A stretch of DNA of 64,000 nt from Chrysomallon squamiferum. Taxonomy: Eukaryota > Mollusca > Gastropoda > Neomphalida > Peltospiridae. A model generated the notes under the pieces. The model was given only the letters and a program-made list of their open reading frames with translations. It ran no database searches and was not told the DNA's origin. The stretch spans positions 13,280,617 through 13,344,616 of the forward strand of contig CM022678.1 of NCBI GenBank assembly GCA_012295275.1. Reading direction: 5' to 3'. Below, one piece after another: positions 23,461 to 37,878 of the stretch (within the stretch, counting starts at the first letter, position 1; every line of letters starts with the position of its first letter). The position numbers and the translations under genes are program-made.

Positions 23461-24958
23461 AACAATTTATATTATATTACTCCTCCATATCTGATAATAG
23501 CAATAACTGGAAAGAGGAATATAACAATATATAAAAACACTTAGCTAAATTATTACTGCTATAGCAATGATTTTATTAGCTGATTTTATTTATTTATTAT
23601 TATTATTATTATTTGTTTTTAATTAATTTTACCTTTTTTTATAAATATAGTTCTTACCTTCATAATAAAGTTTACTTCCAATATAAAAGTATTCATTGTT
23701 GGAGTTTTTTCATATGTAAATGTATACAACCTCTAAATTCAAAATTAATAACTACTTATTTATTTATTTTGATTTGTACACTTGTGAAAACAAAACATAA
23801 CTGCATTATTTCCCAGAGTGTATCAAAAAACTTCATGCTGCTCTCTGATCTTAAAACAAAAAATAACAGAACTAAAATTACAGTAAATAGACTAAATAGA
23901 TTAAGAATACTTCCAATTTGCATTTTATTGTATTTTTGACCATCCATTCTAAGTTCAAAAACAAAGAAACCCAGAAAAACAATATAAATATAAATAAAAT
24001 AAAACATATTTAAAACTACAGGCTTTGCTGATTAGTTTATTTAAGTATTGTCAGAAAAAATAGAAGTCTGCTAAAAAACAAAACAACTCCAGTCATGAAG
24101 TGGTTAAACAGCATATTTTCTTCCTTCTTATTTTTATTTATTATTTATTAATTTTTATTTTATTTATTTATTTGTTTGTTTTGTTTGGATGTTTGCGTAT
24201 TATTTATTTATGATTTGTTATTTATTTATTATTATTATTGTTTTTTGTTTTTTTGTTTTTTTGCTTGTTTTTTCTGTAACAAAATAATTTACTATTGTAC
24301 TTTATTACTAAGTATGGTAAGTAACCAAAAACAATAATTAACAAGTAGGATTTTAAACACTTTTTAGATGATTTATTTGTATCATCCTAAGTAAACTTAG
24401 AACAAACAACATATATTTTTAATAAGAAAAATTCAATACCAATAGGTTTCTACATTTATTTGAAAACAACAAGTTTAAATGACCTGCTTTACTACTACAA
24501 TGCAGCTTATTCATAGGTAAAGGCACTTGTTAACATAAGTACAGCAGAATGTAGCGGTTAATAAAACTTACAGGTAAAAACATAACAAAGTTACAGGTAA
24601 AACATGGAATCAGTTAATTGTTTCTGGTAATAATATAACAGCTGATAATACATGCAGCAAGTAACAGAAAAACACCTAATGGCTGTCTTTTAATTTATCA
24701 ATTTTACTTCTACCAAACAATTAAAACAGCTAAATGTCCTACATATATAATAATATAAGTAAAAAAAGAAATCTGCCAAATGTTACAGGAAAGAGAGTTA
24801 TAGATAAAAAACCATCTGCCAATCAGAATACAAAATGTATTTAAAAAAACCACCAAATATAATCATCATCAGCATTTAATATTAAGTAATAATTATACAA
24901 AAATAAAGTAAATAATAGTAAACAAACTAATATATTAAATAACCAAAAATAAACAAAA

Positions 24959-25006
<48 letters not shown>

Positions 25007-26480
25007 ATGTATGTAAAACGAACTATCACAATTTATATATTATAATTTAACTAATATAATTCTAACATTTTTAATTGTTGGTAAGTATTAATTTATCAGA
25101 CTATAACAATATTTATCTTGATATCACAGATAAATTCTGATTTGCTGCAGACCTTTAACCTTGGATGTGAGCATTTTCTGGAATTGTATATTTAAATATA
25201 AAAAAATAAATATATTTCTTTACATCACAGTCTTATGAACAGCAGTTATAATTATTTTATTATTATTATTATTATAATTTTTTTTTCTTTTAATATATAT
25301 ATATATGACAATATGAAGGTCTCTAATAAGTGAAATAACTAAAATATTATGCCTATAACAAATCCCTTTACATATATCTTTCAAAATTTTAAATATATTC
25401 ATAACAACATTATGTAAAATATTATAATCTAATTTCAAATGTGAAAAATGGACGGAGAATATTTAATAAATATTTGAACCAGGTAAAAATGAATAAAAAT
25501 CACAGACAATAACCAGAGTGTAATAATAACTAGTGTTTTGGATGGTAATATTAACTATAGGTAATAACACAGGTTAACAAATCATTTTTTATTATTAATA
25601 TTATCATTAGTATTTTTTTTTTTTTTTTTACTTTTTAAAAACAAAAAGTCTTCTTTATTCTGATATGAAATAATTTTTCTCTTAATTCTATACATTAATA
25701 TTGTAATGGAGATTAAAAAGTTTTATAAGTTAAAAATAAAATTATCTAAAGAATTTTATTTCGATGTTTTAAAAAAATTATATTTCTGTTTTAATGAAAA
25801 AAAATCATTGTTCTAATTAGGATCAATGTAACAGATTCTGAATGATAAAAATATTATAAATAATGTATGGGATGAACAGCTATCATAAATTTTAATTTTA
25901 ACATGATTATTTGACGATATACCAATCAATATGAAGTTTTCAGAATGTAGATTTTTACTTAATTCTAAAATGTTTTTTATTACTTGTGGTGAATAAATTA
26001 CAGTAAATATTACAATAAATAAAGAAATATTCTCACTTTGGACCATTAATAAATATGTAAATAAATTAACAAAACTTATTAAAAAAATATTTTAAAATGT
26101 ATATTTTTACTTCAAAATTAATTACACCAAAAATTAAAATTTCTTCTTCTTAAAATTATCTGTCCAAGAGTGCATATTTATTTTTTATGGACCAAAAATC
26201 ATTTTCCAATACAATGCACCAGATTTAAATAATAAATAAATAAACATATTTTTATCATATAAATTTATAAAATATTAAAGAAAACATAATAATAATATTA
26301 AACATACATTCATGAAGTATTTAGTACTTTCTACTAATTAATAAGCTGTATTTCTTTAAATTTTATTAAATGTTTCTATCTAATTAAATAATTAAGAAAA
26401 AAGTGCATTCTACCAACTAATCTTAGCTAACTATAATTTTTTTCTTGTTACGCAATAATTAATTTATTTACTAAGTCATA
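23461..26480. other. Intergenic AT-rich stretch, no gene seen
   Basis: Lies between the putative CAP promoter and the 3' end of the ERICH3-like gene. It contains an AT tract at 24960-25002 and ATT/poly-T tracts (25255-25285, 25615-25630). Short reading frames at 23613-24007 and 25813-26046 have no recognisable domains or splice context. Confidence 0.6.
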
Positions 26481-26489
26481 TGAAACATT

Positions 26490-26640
26490 TTATTATAATT
26501 CCTAATCAAAACATGCAATATTTTATTACATTTACTAAAAAAACATGCAATATTTTATTACATTAACTAATAAAAACAGAATATTTTATTACATTTACAA
26601 AAAAACATTCAATATTTTATTACATTTACTAATAAAAAAA
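26490..26640 (-). terminator. Tandem ~32-38-bp repeat carrying AATAAA motifs, candidate 3' end of ERICH3-like gene
   Basis: Four near-copies of a unit containing CAATATTTTATTACATT-type sequence run at about 26508-26640. On the minus strand each gives TAATAAAATATT, i.e. one AATAAA (plus-strand TTTATT at 26522, 26554, 26585 and 26616), with T-rich stretches after some. They lie 420-520 bp past the gene's stop and are the nearest canonical signals found. The polyadenylation role is inferred. Confidence 0.4.
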
Positions 26641-27036
26641 TTAATCACTTATAAACAATTATTTTTGGGCTGTAATCAGATAATTGGGAAGATAGTTATA
26701 AAATTTTATAAGTAAACATGAAATAACACATATACTTGTAGTACTAAATTTTAAAAGTAATATTTTATATTTTAAATTTTTAAATTTAATTAAAACATCA
26801 ATTATATTTTAAAGGTAAATCAGTTCTATGTAATATATTTTTGTGTTTAAATTTTAGATGTCATGACAATTTTAATTTTATCCACACTGAATTACTAGTT
26901 TCTTCATTTTAAAAGTTACTGACTAAAATATGTAAATGATTGTATATCAGTATTTCAAAGCTATAAAAATCAGTTTACATTTTTAAAATATAACACATAT
27001 CTAAAGATCAAACTAAGTAGGTAAATTATTTTTCAT

Positions 27037-27646
27037 CTACATTTTATAAGTTACTGACTGATTTAGACTTAGATATTTTTTAATGTCATCCAAAATGAAT
27101 TCTGGGATTGAGTTACCAGGGGTCAAGGTCAACTCTAGAAGTGATGTGTTTTTCTTGAGGAGCTCTATCAGAATAGTTCCACCCTTTTGTCCAATTCCTG
27201 TGTTCACCAGATCCAGCACTTTGACACTCGTGTTGCTCTTCAGCCCTTCAACCAGTGCCTCTATCCCATCATCTCCTACGTTGTTGTGATCCATCGTCAA
27301 GGTGACCAGTTTGTGATTTTTTGCAAGAGCCTTTCCGATTTTTGTCCATCGAGTGATGTACCTGTTACATTGGAGACCAAGTGTTTGCAGATCTGTATCA
27401 TGTTCCAGAAGTAAAGCAATGTCTGTTGTCCCTTCATCCGTTATATCTGTGTTTCCAAGATCAAGTTGTTTTAGATGACAGAATATTTCAGCTGACTGTT
27501 TTAAAACTGGATCGTCAAAGGTGTCTTCTGCTTCCAGTCTCTTAGCTGTCTCAGCTTTCTTCCACTGCTGCTCATCAAACTGTATGTCCAGAAGTCCATC
27601 CACTAGACTTCGCGTTCCTTCATCTCCAATTGGATTTCCTTGAAGT
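27037..27646 (-). CDS. ERICH3: ERICH3-like last exon, C-terminal leucine-rich repeats and stop
   Basis: Enters in phase 2 and ends at TAG (27039-27037). Successive repeats: LLQGNPIGDEGTRSLVDGLL, an insertion with charged helix (QQWKKAETAKRLEAEDTFDD), LDLGNTDITDEGTTDIALLL, LGLQCNRYITRWTKIGKAL, LTMDHNNVGDDGIEALVEGL and LDLVNTGIGQKGGTILIELL. The end is a Leu-rich cap and QSVTYKM. The L..L.L..N.I...G repeat length near 28 is the RI/NLR-type class, used for protein binding. Confidence 0.92.
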
Positions 27647-30600
27647 CTGAAAATAATTATTTATAAAGTATAAGTATTTAAAATAATAATAATATTAATA
27701 ATAATAACAATAACAATAACAATAAAAATATATTTATAGATAAATTATCAACCTTTTAAATGTAAAGATTATCATTATGACTTTGGGTTTTTTTAAATTT
27801 AATAACTATAATGATAATGATAATGATAACAATTATTATATGAAAATTTTGAAACACAATCAAATTTTTTGTTAATTTTCAATGAAATTTTTAAAACTTG
27901 ATATAGTAATTTTAAATATGAAGCATTATATTTATTTTCTATTATTTTCTCAGTAATATGGTGGGACATACAGAAGAACTTCTATGCTTGGTTTTCCTTT
28001 CAACAGATCAGCAATATTATCTGCACTCTCTGGTCCAAGTTTGTTTATATTTAGATTCAAAATCTAAAATAAAAATTATTAAAACTTTATAGTAATAAAA
28101 GCAGAAGAAAGAATGTGGTATCAATTTTAGATAAGAAAGAATAATACAAAATAGTTTTTTATAGTTTTAATACAATATATGTTTAAAAATTTTATTTTTA
28201 TTTCTTAAATTTTTTTCATTTTTTTATTTTTATTTAATTAGATTATTGATGTGTATTTTACATTTTTAAATCTATTTATAGATACATTATTAGCCTTTTA
28301 AATATACAGACAATGATTTTGGTTACAGTATTGTTTAAATCAATTCCTGTAAGGATCTAAAAATAGGAACAGACAAAATATCAACATGTTACAATTTCAG
28401 AAAACAAAATAAAAAATATTTAGAATAAGGTGCCTTTAATTCTGACCAATGATTTTCATTTTCTTATTTCAAAAATACAAGAGGTTTCTTGTCTTTCTGA
28501 ATAACCTGGAAAACAAGTCATTACTAATCAAATCTAGTTAACTTGTGAAATAATTTACCATGGGCTTTGATGGAGACTTGAGAAGAGAGTCAAAGATAAT
28601 TTCAAAATCACTGTCGTCCATCGCCATGTTGTTCAGTATCACACTGGCTGTATTCTCCTTTGTCAGCAAAAACTTGGCCAACTCATACCACTGAAAGTAA
28701 CATCATTTTATAAATCATCTACTAACAGAATTGTAGTTGTCACATGTAGCAGTAGTAGTAACAGTGATGTATCAAAACTTCAGTAGTCTGTTTAGAACTA
28801 TCTTAATACATACATATATATATATATGTTTTCTCTTTCTTTCAGAAGTAGAAACTGAACTTTGAACAGTTCTTCAACAGAGCAGTTTAACAATTCACAG
28901 CCTCTAATTTCAGTACAGAAAGTCTAGTGTCACCTGTGTTTTTGTCAACTCCAGATTGCTCAGTTCGAGTTCTGTGTCCTGGGTTTCTAGGAGGGGGATG
29001 ATGCTTCCACTATGAGACATGCGGGGTGGGGGATCCTGCAACTGAGATCCGAGTGGTGGGACACCAGCAGCAGCAACATTGTCAGGGTCATTACCTAAAA
29101 ATATATTTTATAGCATTACCTTCCTTTGATATCCTTTAGATGATTATCGTTTTGTGTTCTTGTTTTCTTTTTTTTCCATAACATTATTTCAGGCTGTAGT
29201 TACTGAAACTGGTTTCTATTTATTTATTTACTTTTTATTATTTATTTATTCATTTTTTATTTAATTTTTTAATGAGATTAAAAACTAAATAAAAGAAACT
29301 AAACATACCTCCTTGCATATTTTCACCATCACTTGCATCTGATGTACTTTGTTGTCTGGTGTGTTCTGTTGTTAGAAAAACAAAAAACACAAATAAAATC
29401 CATACATTTGCTGGCTGTGTAAAAGCAATGACAAGAACATAAAACAAAATTAACATGGAATGGTGGCAGGAATGTCAGAATTATTATTACTGTGTTGTAT
29501 TATTACTACTGTATTGTGTTATTATTACTGTGTTGTTTTATTATTACTGCGTTATTATTACTGTTATTGTGTTATTATTACTGTGTTGTGTTTTTATTAC
29601 TGTTGTGTTATTATAAGTGTTATTACTGTGTTGTTATGTTATTATTACTGTGTTGTGTTATTAGTGTTGTTTTATTATTACTGTGTTGTTATGTTATTAT
29701 TACTGTGTTGTTTTTATTACTATGCTGTTGTGTTATTATTACTGTGTTCTTGTGTTATTATTACTGTGTTGTTCTGTTCATCATGATGATGACAATTATT
29801 GTGCTGTCTAATAATATAACTGTTGTTAAACTTTATTCTTTTGTTATTACAGTTGATGCCAGAAAAAATAAAACATAAATTGGAAGTGTAAGAATATATT
29901 TAGACTGTTTCTTATTCCCCAGCTGTTAATAAATTACAATTACCTGTTTCACCTGCAGACATTTTTCTTTCACTCTCCACATCAGACCCAGCTGTCTCTA
30001 CAAAAATAAGTGGTTTTTGTTGCAACACGTCTTTGTCTTCTGCTTGTTCCACTTCCCCATTTTCTTTTTGTTCATTTTCTACAGAAGGTTCTGTTTGATC
30101 ATCACCTCCAGGGTCACTAGTTACTGCTTTAATATGAGGGGAAATTTCCTCTTGTTCTTCTTTTTCATCAGTGGAATTTTCCACTGAGCTTTCATCTTCT
30201 GTTGATTTTTCCATTTCATTTTCTTGTGTCTGTTCTGCTGTTTCTTCTCCATCTTCTTTATCGGCTGATGGAGTTAGGTCCCTTTGAGACTCTTCAGATT
30301 CTTTAATTTCTTCCTGCGTTTTTTGCTCTGTGCCCCCAGCTGTAAATTAGTTATCAGTGGAATTATGTCATTACATTCACACACATACACACACTCATGC
30401 ATGCATGTACATACTCACACATGCTCACACATGATATTAAAATTTTACTACAGCCTCTGCTATTGTAATACTACTGCTGCTATTACTACTACTACAATTA
30501 TTACTATGAATTTTATTAATATTTTTACATTAAATATGAATATATACATACATACATACACATACACACAAGTTACACACACACATACACAAATATTTGC

Positions 30601-33600
30601 ATATAGATACACAAGTAAACAAAACACACATACATACATGCATGTATGCATACACCATACCAAACTACACACATACACACACACACACTAAAAAATAGAC
30701 ATACATACATATGTGTATATGTAGATAAGAAACAATCAAACCCACATATAATGACTTACAGACACAAACACACATACACTCTCACACACACAGATATCAA
30801 CAAATAATATTACAGTGCACCTTTCTCACTTGAGTCTTTTTCTGTAACTCGGAATTCTCCTTCTGTTTCTGATTCATCTGAACTTGATTCACTAGAATCT
30901 GAACTACTGTCTTCTGAAGATTCCTCCTTCTTTCTCTCTTCTTCCTCCTTCTTTCTATCTTCTTCTTCTGTCTCCCTATCTTCTTCCTGTTTAGTGACAT
31001 CTGTCTTTATTTCTGATTCTGTTTCTTTGCTGTTTTCTTCTTCTTCTTTCCTTTCAACTTCATCTTTCCTTTCATCGTCATCTTTGGTAGTGGTTTCTAT
31101 TGTTGTATTTAGTAACAAAAGTCACAAGGTATATAAAAATATAGTAAAAATGTTAAACTATTTTGTTTTATGATAGAGTAACAGGGTTGTAAAATAGTTC
31201 AGTTGTAATTGTAGAAGTTGTTGTAACAGACTAATAGTAGAGATAATAGCAAAATATATCTAGTAGTGTCTACTGCTGCTGTAGAGGTGTAATATTATAA
31301 TAGTTATTTTTTAACAGTAGATGGTATAGCTGTCATCTGAAGAGGTGCTGTTGCTGCTGTAGTAGTAGAGCTTGTAGTAATAGCATTAAATATGAGTAGT
31401 AGTAACTGTTGTTGCAGTAGAGGTTGTAATATCAAAATATTTATTTTTTTAAATAGGAGTTAGAACTGCAGTAATAGAAGTAATGGCACTAGGAACAGTT
31501 GAAGTATGTGAACTACTTTTGTAATATAAAAATATATTTTTTTTAATAATCTGTTTAAGAGTTGAAGCATAGTAATAATAAAAGTAATCACAGTAATATT
31601 AGTAATAGTAACATTGCTAGCTGTATTACTAGTAATAGTATTATATTATAGTCAGTTACTAATGACTGTGATTCTAATATTAATAACAGTATATTTAAAA
31701 GCAATCTTATACTTAAAATCAATTATGGCATTTTTTAGTTTACTGCTAATATTATTTCTAAGTATAGAAATACATACTAAAAATTATATTACTGACAGTA
31801 ATTCTTTGCTCATCATCTTATTTTAACTACAGTTAGTAGCATTAATATAAAAAAAAGTAATATATATATATATATATATATATGGCAGTAGTAGTAATAA
31901 CAGTAGCTACTTATAGTAGTAACTTGTCATAGCTGTAGTAGTAATAGAAATATTAATATTGATGGTTGCAGTTGCAGAATGTGAAGATAAAAAAAAAAAA
32001 AATCATTCCAAGCATACTGAAGATTTAAACAGACATACTGAAATGAAATAAAAACTGATGTTTATGAATGATATAAAAATTGCTCTGTGTTTGGTAGACA
32101 AAGAAATACAAATGTGCAAAATTTACATCAACACATGTACACTAACAAGCACCAGTAAAATACATTGATGTGCAAAAAGTAAAAGTAAACAAACAAACAA
32201 AAAAGTTGGATCATTTTGAGGTATTCATTTTCAATTTCTCCTTTCCTCTTTCTTTCTCTTTTCTCTCTCACATTTCTTTCTTATTCTCCATTTTTCACTC
32301 CCTCCCTCCCACTCTCTCTCTCTGTCTCTCTGACTCCTTCTCTTGTCTATATGTATATATGTGTACACACACACACACACACATATTTATTTGCATTGTA
32401 TGTACATTTGTATGTGTGTATCTACGTAAATGTAGAAAACATCTATTTGAAAACTTCCAGATTACCTGAAACTTCCTCTTCCTCCCCTCCACTTAATGAA
32501 GATCTCTCATTTGCTGCCTCATCAGACAAATATTCCATGTGTGTTTCCTCCTCCTCTATTGGTTCAGATTTCACTTTTTCATCAGTGACTGCAACCTCAG
32601 AATACGTGGATTCTGTAACTTCAGCAGTGACTACAACATTTTCACCTACTACTTCAACATTCTGTATCTTGTCATCTGTTTTTGCTGCCTCTGCAGTGTT
32701 TGATGATTCAGATGATGATTCTTCACTGTAGTCAGTGCTTGTTGATCTCTGTGAGTCTTTTCCATTTTCTGTAGACTTGATACCATCTGTCTTCTTGTCC
32801 ATTCCATCATAGCTTTCCTGGTCTTCGTTTTCACTACTCATGAAGTTTCTTTGTGTATATGACAAAGTTGTGTGAGTTTTCTCTTCATCCTGTCTGTCTG
32901 TGTGTACTGATTGTTCATCTGGTTTGTCTGTTTCTATTGTCTGATCATCATATCTCTCTGTTTCACTTGTCTGCTCATCTTTTCTGTGTCTGTCAGTTAC
33001 CTGTACTTCCTGTCTGTCTATCTCAGTTGTCTGTTCATCCTGCATGTCTGTCCCGTCTGTCTCAGCTTTACCATCTGTCATGTCTGTATCAGTTGATTCT
33101 TCAACCCATTGCTTTTTGATAGGTGTTTGCTCTATTTCCATTTCAAAGCCCTTACTTTTTTTGTGCATATTATATCCCATAACCATTGTATCATGTTGAC
33201 AACCAGCTTTCTCTTTTTCTTTGGTCTTTTCTTCTTCTGCATTATCAGCATTGGCTTCTTCCAGAGCCAGTTTCTCTTTTTCATCAACTTTTTTCTTTCC
33301 AATGGTAGAGCTGTCATCATCAACGCTGTCACCATTGCCACCACCGCTGGTTTCATTGGCATCTTCAGATTTCTCTTCCTGTTTTTTGTTCATGTCATTT
33401 CTCTCCTCTTTCTTGTCGGGGCTGTCCTGCAGCAGAGCCCTAGCAACAGGGGAGTCTGGGCGATCAGGAACACTGGAAGGGGGAGAAGCTTCATTTTTAC
33501 CTTCTGCTGCTCTCTGAATCTCCCTGTCCAGGGACTTCTGAGTAGCAGAACTGGATCCAGAAGATGAACTAGTATCTGATCTGGAACTTGACATTCCCCT

Positions 33601-34207
33601 GGATGAAAGGCTCGATTCAAAATCATCATCGATATTCTTTGAAAGAGTTTCTTTGTCATAACTGGATACAGACTCCACTTCCATTTTCTTAGTAGGTTCA
33701 CTTCTACTGGATGATTCAGCATCCACCTTTCCAGAAACAGGTAATTTTTCATCACTGGATTCTGAATTCATATCCACCTTTTTGGAAATAGGTAACCTGT
33801 CGTCACTGGTTTCCAAATCCACATCCATATTGGGGGGAACAGGTAATTTCTTGTCATCTTAGTATTGGAGAAATTAAAAAAACAAAATGCAGACAGAAAG
33901 CAACTAAAACAAATGTGCAGTCATGCATAAATTTCTAAAATTTCTAAAATGCATAAATAATAGTTTGTTTAAAAAATAAATTCTGTTTGAACAGTTACAT
34001 ATAACAAACAAATACATTCAAAGAATTTCATTTAAAAGCTACAAAGAACAAAATAAATAAATAATGTAGGTGATAATAATTAAACAGAACATAAATAAGC
34101 AAATAATAAACAAAATGTATATATTTATATATAAACAAACAAAATGATAAATAAACTAAACAAAACAAACAAATAATTAATTAAACAACCAAATAAAATA
34201 AATAAAA

Positions 34208-34238
<31 letters not shown>

Positions 34239-34248
34239 GTAAAACAAA

Positions 34249-34279
<31 letters not shown>

Positions 34280-37080
34280 AACAAATAAACAAAAAACAAA
34301 CAAACAAACAAACAAATATATAACAACACCAATATACGTTAGTATAACAAACATGAAAATTAACTGACCTGGTCTGTTTTCAATGACAACTTTCACATTT
34401 TTATCTCCTTCTAAATCTTCTTCTTCTGATGAATAACCTTCAACCTGCAGATAAACATCATCATCATAATCATCACATGACATTATCTTTATCACATTAC
34501 CATCAGCAGAATAATATCAGCAGGATCATTAACAACAGTATCATAATGACATCATTATTATCATTATTGTGATCATCACCCCACATAATCATAACATTTA
34601 TCAACATTACTATCATAAGAACAATATGATCATTATCATTATCAATGATGATATCATCACTAACAACATTATCATCCTCACTATAACTGATTGCATAATT
34701 ATCATCAAAATCAATCATCATCATAAATAACTTCACAATAATGCTGGCATCTTCATCATCATTATGATCAATATTATTATAAGTGTCATTTATTCATTTA
34801 AAACAAAAACTTTATCACTACTGAAAGGGTTAACATTCACCTTTCTGTTACCATCCAAATCAATGACATTGTTGTCTTCATTAATCTCCCGTTCCACCTG
34901 CACCTCCATTTCTTCAACTGGTTTCTCCTCTTCCGTGCTTCCTGCGTTATAACTTTCTTGTTTTGTTGTTTGTTCAGACTGAGTCTTCTCATCATTATCT
35001 GTAACATGTAATAAACTAATTATCAGTGAGATAATTAAAACATTTAGAAGGAAATTAAAAAATGCAAAAGGTGGTGTATGAGTGAAGGTATTGTTCAGTA
35101 GCTTTGAAACATGTTGTGCTGTGTAGGTATGGCTTTCACATTGCACTTACCAAAAAATATTCAAATATATCTATGATGTCACTTTGTTGTTTAATGATAA
35201 AATCGTATTTTTCAATTCCATATAAAATCTTCTTCCTCTGTTGAAGCTTGCACATTTATCATCATTTATCATTTATCACCATGATAACAATCGTTACTAA
35301 TAAAATCATCACATCATCATCATCATAATCATCATCAGAACAGAATTTGTAAATAAAGAAGCCCTCAATTGTTGGCTGTTATTAGGAGTTATAAAATTTT
35401 TTAAGGTGACCTGTAGTAAGTTGTTTTAAGTTGAGGAATATCACAAAGGGATCCAGTGTTAGTTATCTTGGACAGGACTATGGTGTTGTTTTGGGTTGTT
35501 TTTTTCCAATTTACAAATTCAGTGATGATTAATAAAAAATCAGTAAATGAGATATAAATGTAAAAAAGTTTTTGAAGACCTTATTGTTTGAACTTGCAGT
35601 AGTTTAGAATGTCTTGGTTTTTTAAACTACCACTACATTATTTCAAAAACCAAACCATTCTCAAAGTAATTACATTTAAGTAGTGAAAAAAAGAAAAACA
35701 AAATGAAAGAAAGAAAATAATTTTTAATAAATTTTGTTTGAACTGCAACTAGGTTTTAAATGATTGGATTTTGTTAACTCACACAACATTAATAAAAACA
35801 AAAACAATTTTAGATACAGGTACATTTTATATTTAGTTTCCTTATTCTGCCAGTTTTATAACTTACATTTAAACAGTGCTTTATTTTCACTGAAAGTTGT
35901 CCCTTAACAAGAAACATTAGATGGATAATTAGCAGTGATAGTTATGATCAGAGAGAGCATCAGAGCTACTGTAAATACTGGTGTGGAGAAATGGGTTGAC
36001 TGTGGATGTACACCAGACAGATGTGGTGCTGGATGGAGACTGTAGTGGGATAACAACTATTTGTGGAAGGTTCATGAGGCAATATAAATATGTTTGTTAA
36101 AATGGTGGAAAGAGATACAAATATTCTGTTGTAATCATTGCATGGGAGATAGATTTTTGATGAAACTGTCATCTTTGTATTACTGTTGATGTTATTATGC
36201 CATTCACTTGTTACTGTAGTTATTTCATACAGACCAATTTCTCATGACAAAAAAATAGTCATTGCATATTCTAATATGTCTGCTTATATTACATCAAAGA
36301 TGTAGTTATTTGTTTCATAGAAATATGTGATTGATGTCAGAAAAGTAACAGTCAATTCAAGGTATGTCACCAATATAAATATTCTGTATTGTATGTTTTT
36401 TTCTCAGTTTTATGGCTACGTTACAGCTAAGATTCAGAATTAAATCTCTCTATTGGTTTAAACATTTTTTTAATTATTATTTCAGCCAGTACTGTCCATG
36501 TATAGAAATCAAATTTTTACTTTCAGGTGTAAAATGTCAAATTAATTTTGTCTAAAATATCTGGTCGTTGTATTAGAAACCTTATTCTCTTTATTAAATC
36601 CATTTTTTTTCAGTTCCACACCAGAGCTGACAAATAGGGAAATATTTTCATTTTAAGTGAAATTGTTTTTGTTTTTCCATTCCAAACGAGGTTATATTAT
36701 TAACAGTTACTGAAGATATTTTTGCTCACTTCTATTCTACTGGACAAGTTATCTATTTTATAATCTTTTACTGGAACTTGTTAAAAAAAATACAATTTAA
36801 TATTCAATATGGCATATTACAAGTGGTATTTTAAAGCAGCAAATGTTTTTTTCATAGGAAATTAATTCCCAGATTATATGACATATACACAAAGTATACT
36901 TTGAAGTATATATTCTGTATATGTGTGTGTATATGTTAATATTTAGTGTGTCTATATAGGAAAAAGATTATGACACATATAAACATGAAGAGTTTTTAAC
37001 ATTAATTATATGTATGTATGTTTGTGTATGTGTATCTGTACATCTATATATATATGTATATATGTGTATATATATATATT

Positions 37081-37113
<33 letters not shown>

Positions 37114-37170
37114 GTGTGTGTATGTAAATATACAGACACATATACTCATTTATAATGTGTTTCAAACAGT

Positions 37171-37225
<55 letters not shown>

Positions 37226-37838
37226 AGAAATTTCTTTACAATAATAGTTCGGTATATGTTGTGTAATAGGCAGACTGTGTCCTACAAGTAAAGAATTTCA
37301 TCAAAGTAATTTTATACAAAGTGCAGAACATTCTTATAACATGATATAACAGCTAGAGTGGTATACCATATCTTGGTTATGTAACTGCTATGAACTAGGA
37401 AACTACTGTTTGAGAACTAATTATTTGACATAATGTACAGATCCTAACACTGAAAACCAGTCCCACAGGACAGGACCCAGGTTAAATAAAAATGATGATG
37501 ACGATGATATTGATGATTGTTATTATTATTATTATAGGGAGGACATTTATACATGCATGTGTATGTGTGTATATGGATGTGCACACAAGTGCACCTGTGT
37601 GTATGTGTGTGTGTACAGATACACACACTGATAGACCTTAATGATTGCATACACATACACATACATATATAAATAGATCAACACAGATATACACAAATTT
37701 ATAGAATAACACTTGGTTGATAACATCTAAATAATGTAGAAAAATATACACATAAACTGATCAGTACAGAGAGGTAAATTATTAAATAACACAGAACACA
37801 TTACTCACATTTACACACACATATATACAGACAGACAG

Positions 37839-37878
<40 letters not shown>

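Larger units (their letters stand above)
27647..30820. other. Introns among the LRR exons; TTATTACTGTGTTG-type minisatellite at 29470-29780
   Basis: The intron between exons 13 and 14 contains an irregular array of about 14-30-bp units built on TTATTATTACTGTGTTG at about 29470-29780. It reads open in two plus frames but is only repeat. The intron at 30340-30820 contains CA/TACA-rich microsatellites (30370-30430 and 30540-30790). No other exons were seen. Confidence 0.8.

Noticed and set aside
29460-29878. Tyr/Cys/Leu-rich plus-strand frames resembling membrane proteins
   Set aside because: Produced by the TTATTACTGTGTTG-type minisatellite; two frames are open at once.
32216-33567. Plus-strand frames of 99-171 residues
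   Set aside because: Antisense shadows of the acidic exon at 32466-33857 and of a CT-rich patch; the minus-strand exon has splice and phase support.
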